From Desulfocicer vacuolatum DSM 3385 (GTDB taxonomy: Bacteria; Desulfobacterota; Desulfobacteria; Desulfobacterales; Desulfobacteraceae): a stretch of DNA of 47,297 nucleotides. This document shows positions 17,601-24,618 of the stretch, in pieces; position 1 is the first letter of the stretch, and every line of letters begins with the position of its first letter. The stretch spans positions 1 through 47,297 of the forward strand of contig NZ_FWXY01000029.1 in NCBI RefSeq assembly GCF_900176365.1, given 5' to 3'. Below the pieces are notes generated by a model, which did no database searches, was not told the DNA's origin, and saw nothing but the letters and a program-made list of their open reading frames with translations. The position numbers were made by a program, and so were the translations under genes.

Positions 17601-17801
17601 GAAAAAGTAATTGGGAAGCCCCAGGTCCTCCAGCAGAATATCGGCAGCCATGTTAATACATTTAGATGTGAGCAGTCCCTGGGAAGACAAGCCCATGACG
17701 GCCTCGCACAATACTTTGGGATCGAGGTTGACACATTGGGCCGTATTAATAATATCCACATCCTTTGCCACCAATGCGTATGGTTCTAAATAGTTAGCCA
17801 T
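14670..17801 (-). CDS. NAD-dependent glutamate dehydrogenase, large (about 115 kDa) type
   Basis: 1043 residues, catalysing oxidative deamination of glutamate to 2-oxoglutarate and ammonia with NAD+. The N-terminal ~430 residues are the regulatory portion typical of large GDHs. The catalytic core follows (HYACGTHLRAGDIARGGLRL near residues 480-500, with the conserved RGG). The nucleotide-binding part contains MMTGGPDGDLGANVIQ and ADRS-type helices further on. It is shorter than the ~1600-residue actinobacterial/proteobacterial form and fits the roughly 1000-1100-residue class. AAGGAGG lies five bases before the ATG. It is the catabolic counterpart of the NADP enzyme 4 kb away, separated by a PEP/pyruvate-binding protein gene. 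Confidence 0.88.
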   Translation of the reverse strand: MANYLEPYALVAKDVDIINTAQCVNLDPKVLCEAVMGLSSQGLLTSKCINMAADILLEDLGLPNYFFQNIGTESLKHLLESIAASITVEDGKVKLYGRVAHVDFGLDQGSHFQRVRIATRETRDGMEKLLEDLISGHRREYYYSPENNYYTYIVRPETVQDFSGDDFVVSRFLFSLSGDYTSTPQSTRKRYELFLNDCQKSVTPLIEVFHLPETDETRLMFNSDFACPQLPALRKLMKSHGFELMRAYWEPYWTQSSVPSSICSLYIRGELPQSKEGPLRADLGAFLCFGLNSMENLYITETLTFKEMLFASNAVDFTHLFIFKERENATDREIMESLTGMDHKDAFASRIQSYNKSTYGSELILETAKAHPDLIKCLYSLFEQRFDPALNTRLNNDALIEKYHAFNKLIASRFMDFSLGYDIFNFMFKMVDCTLKTNFYKPEKRSFAFRFDNRILDPIVFSQFVYGIFYVNGHYACGTHLRAGDIARGGLRLIRVSASNYDTELDNAVLLNYALGPKTQRLKHKDICESGSKGVVVPHSLYADYSEDALSDYSEGIMDLMLEDPFIIDYLGKPEMVFFDPDEGTAPLMDAVSFRARDRGYKYWRTITTGKTFGIPHGTYGMLDNKDLFGLYNRDDKGVELRINGKSVATTLDMDIIFDAIGDRIETSGMTTSGIMSSFRALIRHSGAEEQDLNLMMTGGPDGDLGANVIQCYKGNICLVIDGGSVLFDPQGLDKRELIKIAFMRHTSPRANSLAYPLHKLSAQGFRVPLSARNITLPDGTFVEEGKLFHRNFLHDPVSRKAVSRANIRAFIPCGGFKDTVNHGNVKQFVSLFKDLEFVVEGANVFFDDASRRYIAAHTAIRQIKDSTANKGGVFSSSIAEVLTAFLFGDEYEEKLLNDTATRWALIRDIMLLVDEYGTEETVMLIRLHEADRSVPLFVLSEQTSEQIFAFQAILYERISELTSNDRLVWGVLEHYIPNILIKRLGKKKILEILNTEELRSYRDAILTKKTASLAFYKFGIQWEAFLADIDARFEVALNSVVD

Positions 17802-18030
17802 GTAACCTCCTTAAGGAACTAAGCGGGGGAAATAACTGTTTTCAGACATTTATGTAAGCGTTTTATGGCTTTTATACTACCCGGCCGGGGCCGGGAAAGG
17901 AATCCCCAGTTTTTCTCAATCATTTTCAGGTTGTTTTAACAGACATATCATTTAGGATAGCACAAATCCTTTTATAGGCTTACATTACAAACAGTTATGT
18001 TTCTTACACATACCGTCCCCACTCCATAAC

Positions 18031-18072
18031 ACGTAAAACAATACCGCATTATAAATGCAATTTTATCGTGTT
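18031..18072 (+). repeat. 42-bp direct repeat, copy 1
   Basis: Runs from ACGTAAAACAATACCGCATT through TTTTATCGTGTT. It matches the copy at 18331-18372 at 37 of 42 positions by eye, with all but one mismatch in the central ten bases. Outer blocks conserved, centre variable is the pattern expected of two protein-contact half-sites. Confidence 0.75.
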
Positions 18073-18089
18073 AATTCGACACATAACGG

Positions 18090-18186
18090 ATTTTTTTTAT
18101 ATGAAATACTCCGCAAATCAGGGGTGTATTTCAAGCTTTGTTGTGGGCAGGCCGAGGCCGGAATACGGTCTGCCCGTGGCAGTTTG
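18090..18186. repeat. Mosaic intergenic repeat R6
   Basis: A clean single two-hairpin module. TTATATGAAATACTCCGC... has the partner GTGTATTTC; TTGTGGGCAGGCCGAGG... is closed by CGGTCTGCCCGTGGCAGTTT. It is nearly identical to R1 and R2 and lies between the two 42-bp repeats. Confidence 0.8.
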
Positions 18187-18330
18187 GTGCCCTGATGGAA
18201 TATTGGGTGTGTCCCACGCCCCTTGTTTTTCAAGCGTTTTCTGTCCCACGCCCACATTTCCCAACATATCTATAATCGTTTAAATTCCAGCAAGTTAACC
18301 TTGTTACAGTCACTAACACATATGAACATT

Positions 18331-18372
18331 ACGTAAAAAAATACCGCATTATACATATGATTTTATCGTGTT
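18331..18372 (+). repeat. 42-bp direct repeat, copy 2
   Basis: Second copy, starting ACGTAAAAAAATACCGCATT and ending TTTTATCGTGTT, exactly 300 bases after the first. It lies about 150 bases before the preferred start of the PEP/pyruvate-binding gene. Confidence 0.75.
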
Positions 18373-18523
18373 GCTTAAAAGTTTAATATCAGATAGTCAT
18401 ATCAAGCTTTAATGCGTGAATTTTTCATGTATTATTACCCCGGTACACATGGGAAGCATGACTTGATCTTCTGTGGATGAGACATCTAAAGGGGGATCTA
18501 ACTTTCCGGCTGAGGCACCATTG

Positions 18524-21511
18524 ATGATGAACGAAAAAAACAAAAATTTTGGCAATAAATTTCATGCCCATCCCGACACATATCGGGATATTATGGCCTA
18601 CGAAGTAAAGGAAATCCTTTTAATTTCAAGCCCTTACAATATGTTCAACATGGAGGAAGACGGCAGTCTTACATCCAAAATCATCAACGAGTACAGCGGA
18701 CTGAATCTGCGATATCCCCCGGTGATCACCGGCGCTTCTTCAGCAGAGGAAGCCCTTGATCTTTTGAAGCAAAAACGGTTTGATATGGTTCTCATCGTAC
18801 CTCACCTTAAGGAAACCGATGTTTTTTCCCTGGGACGGGAAATCAAACTTATTCAGCCGGACTTAAGGGTTATTCTCCTTTCTCCAAGCATCAGAGCACT
18901 TCCTGCAGGCCATGATTCCCATTACAACAGCGGTATTGACACCATTTTTATCTGGTCAGGCAACTCCGACCTTCTCATCACTTTGATCAAAAACGCTGAA
19001 GACCACATCAATGTGGACAACGATACCCGGCGTGCCAATGTAAGGGTGGTGATACTGGTGGAGGATTGCCCGGAATATTACTCCTTTATGCTGCCCATTA
19101 TTTACAAAGAAATCGTTACCCAGACCCAGGCCCTCCTGGCAACGGATTTAAACGACAGCATGAAACTTTTAACCATGCGTGCAAGGCCCAAATTACTCCT
19201 GGCAAAAAACTATGAACAGGCCATGGCGTTATACAAGCGATATAAAAAGTTTCTGCTGTGCGTCATCTCAGATACCCGTTTTCCCAGAAAGGGCAAACTT
19301 GATGCAGAAGCCGGTATCAAGCTGTTTTCCACCATCCGCAGCGAAACCCGGGGGATTCCCCTGCTCCTTATGAGCTCAGAAAAGGAAAACTGTAAAAAAG
19401 CAGATACAATTCCAGCCCTGTTTCTGGACAAGAATCACCCCAATCTGCTCCATGCCACCCGGATGTTTTTCCTCAATCATCTGGGATTTGGCAATTTTGT
19501 TTTCTGCATGCCCAACGGCCGAAACATAGACATTGCAACCAACTTGATGCAGCTGGAAGCAAAATTGCCCACCATTCCGGATGAATCCCTCATTTACCAT
19601 GCAGACCGGGATCATTTTTCCTCCTGGCTCATGGCCCGTTCGGAAATTGATCTTGCCTTGAAGTTCAGGGCCTGCACAAGTGAGGATTTCAGCAGCCCGG
19701 ATGAACTCAGGGAATTTGTCATGAGCAACATCCATGAATTGAGAAAATTCCAACACAAGGGCATGGTGTCCACCTTTAACGAAAATTATTTTGATTCCGA
19801 TATCAAGGAGTTTGTAAAAATCGGCCAGGGCTCCCTGGGGGGGAAAGGCCGGGGTCTGGCGTTCATGTCAGGGCTTCTGGCCCGGGAAAATGAGCTCCAT
19901 AAAAAACATCCGAAATTCACGATCCAGATCCCCAAAACCCTGGTTTTGTGTACAGATGTTTTTGAGGCTTTCATCACCCAGAACAAGCTGGAAAATTTTG
20001 AGAACCAAAAACATCCAGTGGAAGAAGTGGTGGAAGTTTTTCTCCGTGCAGAATTGCCCCCATGGCTAATCAGACAGCTAAAGGCATTTTTATCCCAGGT
20101 AAAAGTCCCCCTGGCGGTGCGCTCATCCAGCCAATTGGAAGATGCCCACTTTCAGCCCTATGCAGGTCTTTATAAGACCTATAAGATCCCCAATAATCAT
20201 CCGGATCTGTCCATGCGCATCCTCCACCTGGCCAACGCCGTCAAACTTGTGTTTGCCTCCACCTACTACGATGATGCCAAGGCATTCCACCGGAGCACCT
20301 CCAGCCATCCGTTTCATGATTCCATGGCGGTGATTGTCCAGGCCCTTGCAGGGCAACACCATGGAGACTATTTTTACCCCAGCGTGTCCGGGGTGGCCCA
20401 ATCTGTTAATTACTATCCCTTTGCCAACATGAAGGCGGAAGACGGCATTGCCCACATCGCCCTGGGCCTTGGCAAAACAGTGGTGGATGGAGAAAAGAGC
20501 CTGCGATTTTCACCCGGCAACCCGCAGATACTGCCGCAATTTTCATTGGTTGATGATATTTTAAAAAATGCACAGACAACTTTTTATGCTCTAAAAACAA
20601 ACGATTACAGCGACAAACTCCATTTTGGACGTTATTCAAATCTTGAAAAACGCAGTCTGGATCTGGCCCTGGATGATTATCCGGTTCAGGCCATGTCCAG
20701 CACCTATGTTCCCGAAGAAAACCGCATCCGTGACACCTGGGGGGTTGAAGGCCCTAAGATGCTGACCTTTGCCCATATCCTGAAATACAACACCCCGCCG
20801 CTTTCTCCACTGTTGTGCGACCTTCTTGAACTTGGCGGCAAAGTGTTTGGCGGACCTGTTGAAATTGAATTTTCCGTCAATCTTTATCCGGACCAACGTC
20901 CCAGTGACTTTTATTTTCTGCAAATACGCCCCATGGCCGATCACAATACACACCAGACAATCAGCATCACCCAAGAAGATATGGATGCGGCGTTTTGCTA
21001 CTCGTCCACGGCCCTTGGCAATGGCATTCTGGAAAATATCACAGACATCGTTTATGTCACCCCCCAGGCGTTTTCTGTGTCCAAAACCCCTGACATCGCC
21101 GAGGAGATTTCCCGAATCAATGCAGGACTGGTGGAGGCGGATCGCCGTTATCTTCTCATTGGCCCGGGACGCTGGGGCGGCTCTGACCCATGGCTGGGCA
21201 TTCCAGTGAAATGGCATGCCATTTCCGGTATCGGAGCTGTCATTGAACTGAGAAACGAACAGCTTAATGCAGACCCTTCACAAGGATCTCATTTTTTTCA
21301 TAACATCACATCCCTTGGCATTCCCTATATCACGGTGAATGAACTGACCAGGGGCTCCCAAAAATCCAATAAGGATTTCATAAACTGGGATTGGCTTGAT
21401 GCCTGTGAGGCTGTGTGTGAAACCAAATACCTGCGGCATATAAGATTATCAGAACCCATACTTATTAAAATGAACGGAAAAAAATCCACATGCGTCATGA
21501 TCAGCAAATGA
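18524..21511 (+). CDS. PEP/pyruvate-binding domain protein with receiver-like N-terminal region
   Basis: About 995 residues. The first ~330 residues contain two response-regulator-like alpha/beta stretches (EILLISSPYNMFN, and VRVVILVEDCPEYYSFM). From about residue 440 there is a PPDK/PEP-synthase-type nucleotide- and pyruvate-binding domain. Its signatures are GSLGGKGRGLAFMSGLL, PLAVRSSSQLEDAHFQPYAG and, later, GPVEIEFSVN with FLQIRPM. The C-terminal ~130 residues carry RRYLLIGPGRWGGSDPWLG, a block typical of this uncharacterised family. The phosphohistidine swivel domain of true PEP synthase is not evident, so PEP synthesis should not be assumed. ATG 18524 is preferred: GAGG lies eight bases upstream, whereas 18473 lacks such a site. 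Confidence 0.75.
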   Translation: MMNEKNKNFGNKFHAHPDTYRDIMAYEVKEILLISSPYNMFNMEEDGSLTSKIINEYSGLNLRYPPVITGASSAEEALDLLKQKRFDMVLIVPHLKETDVFSLGREIKLIQPDLRVILLSPSIRALPAGHDSHYNSGIDTIFIWSGNSDLLITLIKNAEDHINVDNDTRRANVRVVILVEDCPEYYSFMLPIIYKEIVTQTQALLATDLNDSMKLLTMRARPKLLLAKNYEQAMALYKRYKKFLLCVISDTRFPRKGKLDAEAGIKLFSTIRSETRGIPLLLMSSEKENCKKADTIPALFLDKNHPNLLHATRMFFLNHLGFGNFVFCMPNGRNIDIATNLMQLEAKLPTIPDESLIYHADRDHFSSWLMARSEIDLALKFRACTSEDFSSPDELREFVMSNIHELRKFQHKGMVSTFNENYFDSDIKEFVKIGQGSLGGKGRGLAFMSGLLARENELHKKHPKFTIQIPKTLVLCTDVFEAFITQNKLENFENQKHPVEEVVEVFLRAELPPWLIRQLKAFLSQVKVPLAVRSSSQLEDAHFQPYAGLYKTYKIPNNHPDLSMRILHLANAVKLVFASTYYDDAKAFHRSTSSHPFHDSMAVIVQALAGQHHGDYFYPSVSGVAQSVNYYPFANMKAEDGIAHIALGLGKTVVDGEKSLRFSPGNPQILPQFSLVDDILKNAQTTFYALKTNDYSDKLHFGRYSNLEKRSLDLALDDYPVQAMSSTYVPEENRIRDTWGVEGPKMLTFAHILKYNTPPLSPLLCDLLELGGKVFGGPVEIEFSVNLYPDQRPSDFYFLQIRPMADHNTHQTISITQEDMDAAFCYSSTALGNGILENITDIVYVTPQAFSVSKTPDIAEEISRINAGLVEADRRYLLIGPGRWGGSDPWLGIPVKWHAISGIGAVIELRNEQLNADPSQGSHFFHNITSLGIPYITVNELTRGSQKSNKDFINWDWLDACEAVCETKYLRHIRLSEPILIKMNGKKSTCVMISK

Positions 21512-21584
21512 CACATCCAACAAACCATCCTTTGATGATACCCCGGCCATGTTTCACTTGAGAAAAATCCCGGTAAACCAATAG

Positions 21585-21830
21585 GATTTTTATGAAATAC
21601 TCCGCAAATTTGTGGAAAATTTCTATTTTTGTTGTGGGCAGACCGAGGTCAGAATAAGGTCCGCCCGTGGCGGTTTATAAAAATTTTTCATGGGCTGGCC
21701 CAGACGTAAAACAAGGTCTGCCCGTGGCAGTTATATGAAAGTATTTGTCAAAATCAAACATTGACTTTCATTTTTTTGTTGTGGACAGGCCATGCAGAAT
21801 CTAACAAGCCTGCCCATGACAGTTATTCAA
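21585..21830. repeat. Mosaic intergenic repeat R7 (three consecutive modules)
   Basis: Three back-to-back variants of the same module fill the gap before gdhA. The first is TATGAAATACTCCGC...GGGCAGACCGAGGTC...GGTCCGCCCGTGGCGG. The second is a shortened GGGCTGGCCCAGAC...GGTCTGCCCGTGGCAGTTATA. The third is ATGAAAGTATTTG...TTGTGGACAGGCCATG...GCCTGCCCATGACAGTTATT. Divergence between the modules shows they are not a recent tandem duplication. Confidence 0.75.
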
Positions 21831-21849
21831 CATTATTAGGAGACACCAA

Positions 21850-23199
21850 ATGTCAGAAGTTTTAACCACGATTATGGAAAAAGACCCCAACGAGAAAGAA
21901 TTTCACCAGGCAGTTATTGAGGTTATGGAAACCATTGGACCTGTTCTTGACCGTAACCCTGAATACCGTCAGCTTAAAATCATGGAACGAATGGTGGAAC
22001 CGGAACGGGTATTAATGTTCCGGGTTCCATGGATGGATGATGCCGGTCAAGTCCATGTAAACCGTGGGTTCAGAATTGAGATGAACAGTGCCATCGGCCC
22101 TTACAAGGGCGGACTTCGTTTTCACCCTTCTGTGAACTTAAGTATCTTAAAGTTTCTGGCCTTTGAGCAGGTCTTTAAAAATGCCTTGACCACATTGCCC
22201 ATGGGCGGTGGAAAGGGTGGATCTGACTTTGATCCCAAAGGAAAATCCGATAATGAAGTGATGCGTTTTTGTCAAAGTTTCATGTCTGAACTCTTTCGTC
22301 ACATCGGCCCCAACACCGATGTTCCGGCAGGAGATATCGGAGTGGGTGCCAGGGAAATCGGTTTTATGTTTGGCATGTATAAGAAACTGAGCAATGAGTT
22401 TACCGGTGTTCTCACCGGAAAAAGCCTTGCCTGGGGCGGCAGCCTTATCCGACCCGAAGCAACCGGATACGGTTGTGTTTACTTTGCAGCAGAGATGCTC
22501 AACACCCGGGAACAGACCCTGGAAGGAAAAACCTGTCTGGTGTCAGGTTCAGGAAACGTGGCCCAGTACACAGTGGAAAAAATTCTGGACCTGGGTGGAA
22601 AAGCTGTTACGCTGTCAGATTCTGAAGGATATATCTATGACGAACAGGGCATTGACAGGGATAAACTGAACTTTGTAATGCACCTTAAAAATGTTCGACG
22701 TGGACGCATTAAAGAGTACATCGAAAAATACCCGGAAGCCGTTTATACCCCAAGGGATGCCTCCATGGATATGAATCCCCTGTGGGATCACAAGGCCGAC
22801 TGTGCATTTCCCAGTGCCACCCAGAACGAAATAAATGCCAAGGATGCCGAAAATCTCATCCGCAACGGAGTAACTCTGGTGGCAGAGGGTGCCAATATGC
22901 CCTCCATGCCCGATGCCGTTGATATCTTTCTGGACAACAAAATTCTCTATGGACCGGGTAAAGCTGCCAATGCCGGTGGTGTTGCTGTTTCCGGCCTGGA
23001 AATGTCCCAGAACGGCATGCGCCTTAACTGGCCCAGGGAAGAAGTGGATGCCCGTCTCAAGGGAATCATGAAAAGTATCCATCAATCCTGTACCGATGCT
23101 TCGGAAAAATATGGCCAGCCCGGAAACTATGTTGCCGGTGCCAACATTGCCGGTTTTGTAAAAGTCGTCAATGCCATGATGGACCAGGGTCTGGTATAA
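21850..23199 (+). CDS. gdhA: NADP-dependent glutamate dehydrogenase
   Basis: 449 residues, the standard length of the hexameric bacterial enzyme that makes glutamate from 2-oxoglutarate and ammonia using NADPH. Family blocks are complete: the PYKGGLRFHPSVNLSILKFL substrate loop, MGGGKGGSDFDPKGKSDNEV, the GDIGVGAREIGFM segment and a SGSGNVAQYT dinucleotide-binding motif. The rest of the Rossmann domain and the C-terminal ANAGGVAVSGLEMSQN block follow. AGGAG stands seven bases before the ATG. Together with the NAD-type enzyme upstream it gives the cell separate assimilatory and catabolic glutamate routes. A hairpin (23207-23240) follows directly after the stop. Confidence 0.93.
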   Translation: MSEVLTTIMEKDPNEKEFHQAVIEVMETIGPVLDRNPEYRQLKIMERMVEPERVLMFRVPWMDDAGQVHVNRGFRIEMNSAIGPYKGGLRFHPSVNLSILKFLAFEQVFKNALTTLPMGGGKGGSDFDPKGKSDNEVMRFCQSFMSELFRHIGPNTDVPAGDIGVGAREIGFMFGMYKKLSNEFTGVLTGKSLAWGGSLIRPEATGYGCVYFAAEMLNTREQTLEGKTCLVSGSGNVAQYTVEKILDLGGKAVTLSDSEGYIYDEQGIDRDKLNFVMHLKNVRRGRIKEYIEKYPEAVYTPRDASMDMNPLWDHKADCAFPSATQNEINAKDAENLIRNGVTLVAEGANMPSMPDAVDIFLDNKILYGPGKAANAGGVAVSGLEMSQNGMRLNWPREEVDARLKGIMKSIHQSCTDASEKYGQPGNYVAGANIAGFVKVVNAMMDQGLV

Positions 23200-23206
23200 T
23201 TACCAA

Positions 23207-23345
23207 GGGCAGACCGATACACCGTGAGCCTGGTCTGCCCGCAACAAATTTAAAAACAATATTATGCCGCCCCCGATCACTTGCCCTGCCCTGCCCCAAC
23301 CGGAACGGGAACATCGGGGGTGTTTTTGTATGGCAGATTCAAATT
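23207..23345. terminator. Hairpins downstream of gdhA (repeat-derived, R8)
   Basis: GGGCAGACC (23207-23215) pairs perfectly with GGTCTGCCC (23232-23240). A second imperfect hairpin, CCCCCGAT...ATCGGGGG, ends in TGTTTTTGT, which could act as a Rho-independent stop. Both pieces are eroded modules of the mosaic repeat family, so here a repeat seems to serve as the 3' end of the gdhA transcript. Confidence 0.55.
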
Positions 23346-23473
23346 GGTTATGCTACCTTTCCAAACTGACATTAAATCTGAGTTCGTTTGCAGTGCAACC
23401 TTCGGGTATCATCAAAAAAAGGTGATATAAAACGAATATTACCCGGCAATGGGAAGTCTTTGGAATAAGAATA

Positions 23474-24430
23474 ATGAAAAAAACAAAGAAACATCAGCCC
23501 CCCCTGGATGGTGTATCCGGACCTGTTCAACACGTTCCTGGAATTCTGGACATGGACGACTGCCCCGAAAGCCAATTCATGCGCCAGGCCCATGAACTGA
23601 ACGAAAGAATCAAGGAGATCAATTGCCTGTACGGCATTTCAAAAATTGTTGAAAAGGATGACATCTCTCTGGAAGAGATTTATCAGGAAGTCATAAGGCT
23701 TATTCCCTGCTCCTGGCAATACCCGGACATCACCTGTGCCCGATGTATTATCCATGGAAAAACCTACCAGACAGATAATTATCAGGACACCTGCTGGAAG
23801 CAGTCCGCAGATATTATTGCCTACCGGGATGTCATTGGTGTCATCAGTGTGTGTTATCTGGAAAAAACCCCGGACAGCCATGAAGGGCCTTTTTTAAAGG
23901 AAGAACGCTCGCTTATCAATGCCATTGCCGAACGTTTGGGACGCACAAGCGAGCAAAAACAGGCTGAAAAAGCGCTGTTTGAAAGTGAACAGCAGCTGAA
24001 AAACCAGAATCAGCTCCTTAAGGAAAAAAACATCGCCCTCCGGGAGATCATGAATCAGGTTATCACGGAAAAAAAGAATCTGGAAGAAAGGGTCATGGAG
24101 AATGTGGATCAATTTCTCCTTCCCCTTGTGGATAAATTGAAAAACAGCGGTTCCCAGATTGACATTGGTTATCTTAACCTGCTTGAGGATACACTGAAGC
24201 AGTTAACCTCTGCCTTTGGAAGCAAAATGGCCCGCAATATGCCCAAACTCACCCCCCGGGAAAACGAAATCTGTAATATGATACGCTCCGGCCTCAGTTC
24301 CAAGGAGATTGCCAGAATTCTTAATATCTCCCACAGAAGTGTTGAAACCTACCGGAACTATATCCGTAAAAAACTGGGGATTATAAATCAAAAGATTAAC
24401 CTTGCCAGCTATCTTTCCACACTGAAATAA
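23474..24430 (+). CDS. LuxR-type transcription regulator with N-terminal GAF-like sensor domain
   Basis: 318 residues. The region from about 40 to 155 (LNERIKEINCLYGISKIVE...) resembles the degenerate GAF-like domain common in deltaproteobacterial signalling proteins. A coiled-coil linker runs from about 158 to 210. After a helical segment the C-terminal helix-turn-helix begins LTPRENEICNMI and contains GLSSKEIARILNISHRSVET, clear LuxR/FixJ DNA-binding features. There is no phospho-acceptor receiver domain, so it probably responds to a small ligand or partner protein. It lies between gdhA and the amino-acid symporter genes and could regulate either; this is inference. Confidence 0.82.
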   Translation: MKKTKKHQPPLDGVSGPVQHVPGILDMDDCPESQFMRQAHELNERIKEINCLYGISKIVEKDDISLEEIYQEVIRLIPCSWQYPDITCARCIIHGKTYQTDNYQDTCWKQSADIIAYRDVIGVISVCYLEKTPDSHEGPFLKEERSLINAIAERLGRTSEQKQAEKALFESEQQLKNQNQLLKEKNIALREIMNQVITEKKNLEERVMENVDQFLLPLVDKLKNSGSQIDIGYLNLLEDTLKQLTSAFGSKMARNMPKLTPRENEICNMIRSGLSSKEIARILNISHRSVETYRNYIRKKLGIINQKINLASYLSTLK

Positions 24431-24462
24431 CGGGCATGTTCTGCCGGATACAACAAATATAG
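24428..24462. repeat. Short mosaic-repeat end module
   Basis: AACGGGCATGTTCTGCCGGA followed by TACAACAAATATAG. It nearly matches the beginning of R3 (10101) and a piece of R4 (33033) and overlaps the last bases of the LuxR gene stop codon. Confidence 0.65.
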
Positions 24463-24466
24463 AAAA

Positions 24467-24493
24467 ACAGAGGAGGCGTTACACCTCCTCTGT
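24467..24493. terminator. Bidirectional intrinsic terminator
   Basis: ACAGAGGAGG (24467-24476) and CCTCCTCTGT (24484-24493) form a perfect 10-bp stem with a 7-base loop. On the minus strand the stem is followed by TTTTTCT, a good stop for the leftward symporter operon. On the plus strand it lies 36 bases after the LuxR regulator gene. Confidence 0.8.
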
Positions 24494-24500
24494 CGTAAAA

Positions 24501-24602
24501 TTAAAAATTCTTTCTTTTCAAGGCAATGGATATGCAGACAGCTGCCCCGCCCCAGGTAATAACCAGCCCGAACAGCATCATTATAACAGCGGATGTTTCC
24601 AT
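24501..24602 (-). CDS. metS: MetS-like small subunit of the Na+/amino-acid symporter (33 aa)
   Basis: A 33-residue frame with AAAGGA eight bases before its ATG. The translation is one transmembrane helix (AVIMMLFGLVITWGGAAVCI) followed by a short basic tail ending KRKNF. The length, single helix, the TWGGAA motif and the position directly behind a neurotransmitter:sodium symporter gene match the MetS family of small subunits, first described with MetP of Corynebacterium glutamicum. It begins 16 bases after the large-subunit stop. It is too short for most gene callers. Confidence 0.85.
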   Translation of the reverse strand: METSAVIMMLFGLVITWGGAAVCISIALKRKNF

Positions 24603-24618
24603 ATTAATTTTCCTTTGA

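Larger units (their letters stand above)
17802..18523. other. Long divergent control region with a 42-bp direct repeat and a mosaic repeat
   Basis: No gene is seen. It holds two copies of a 42-bp sequence exactly 300 bases apart and mosaic repeat R6 (both listed separately). It serves as upstream region for the NAD-GDH gene on the minus strand and the PEP/pyruvate-binding gene on the plus strand. Confidence 0.5.

Noticed and set aside
20636-21217. Antisense frame of 193 residues in the PEP/pyruvate-binding gene
   Set aside because: Shadow of a real gene; no start signal or recognisable motif.
21585-21830. CRISPR array or tandem repeat array
   Set aside because: The three modules differ in length and sequence and lack uniform spacers; they are mosaic-repeat variants. 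No cas genes are present.
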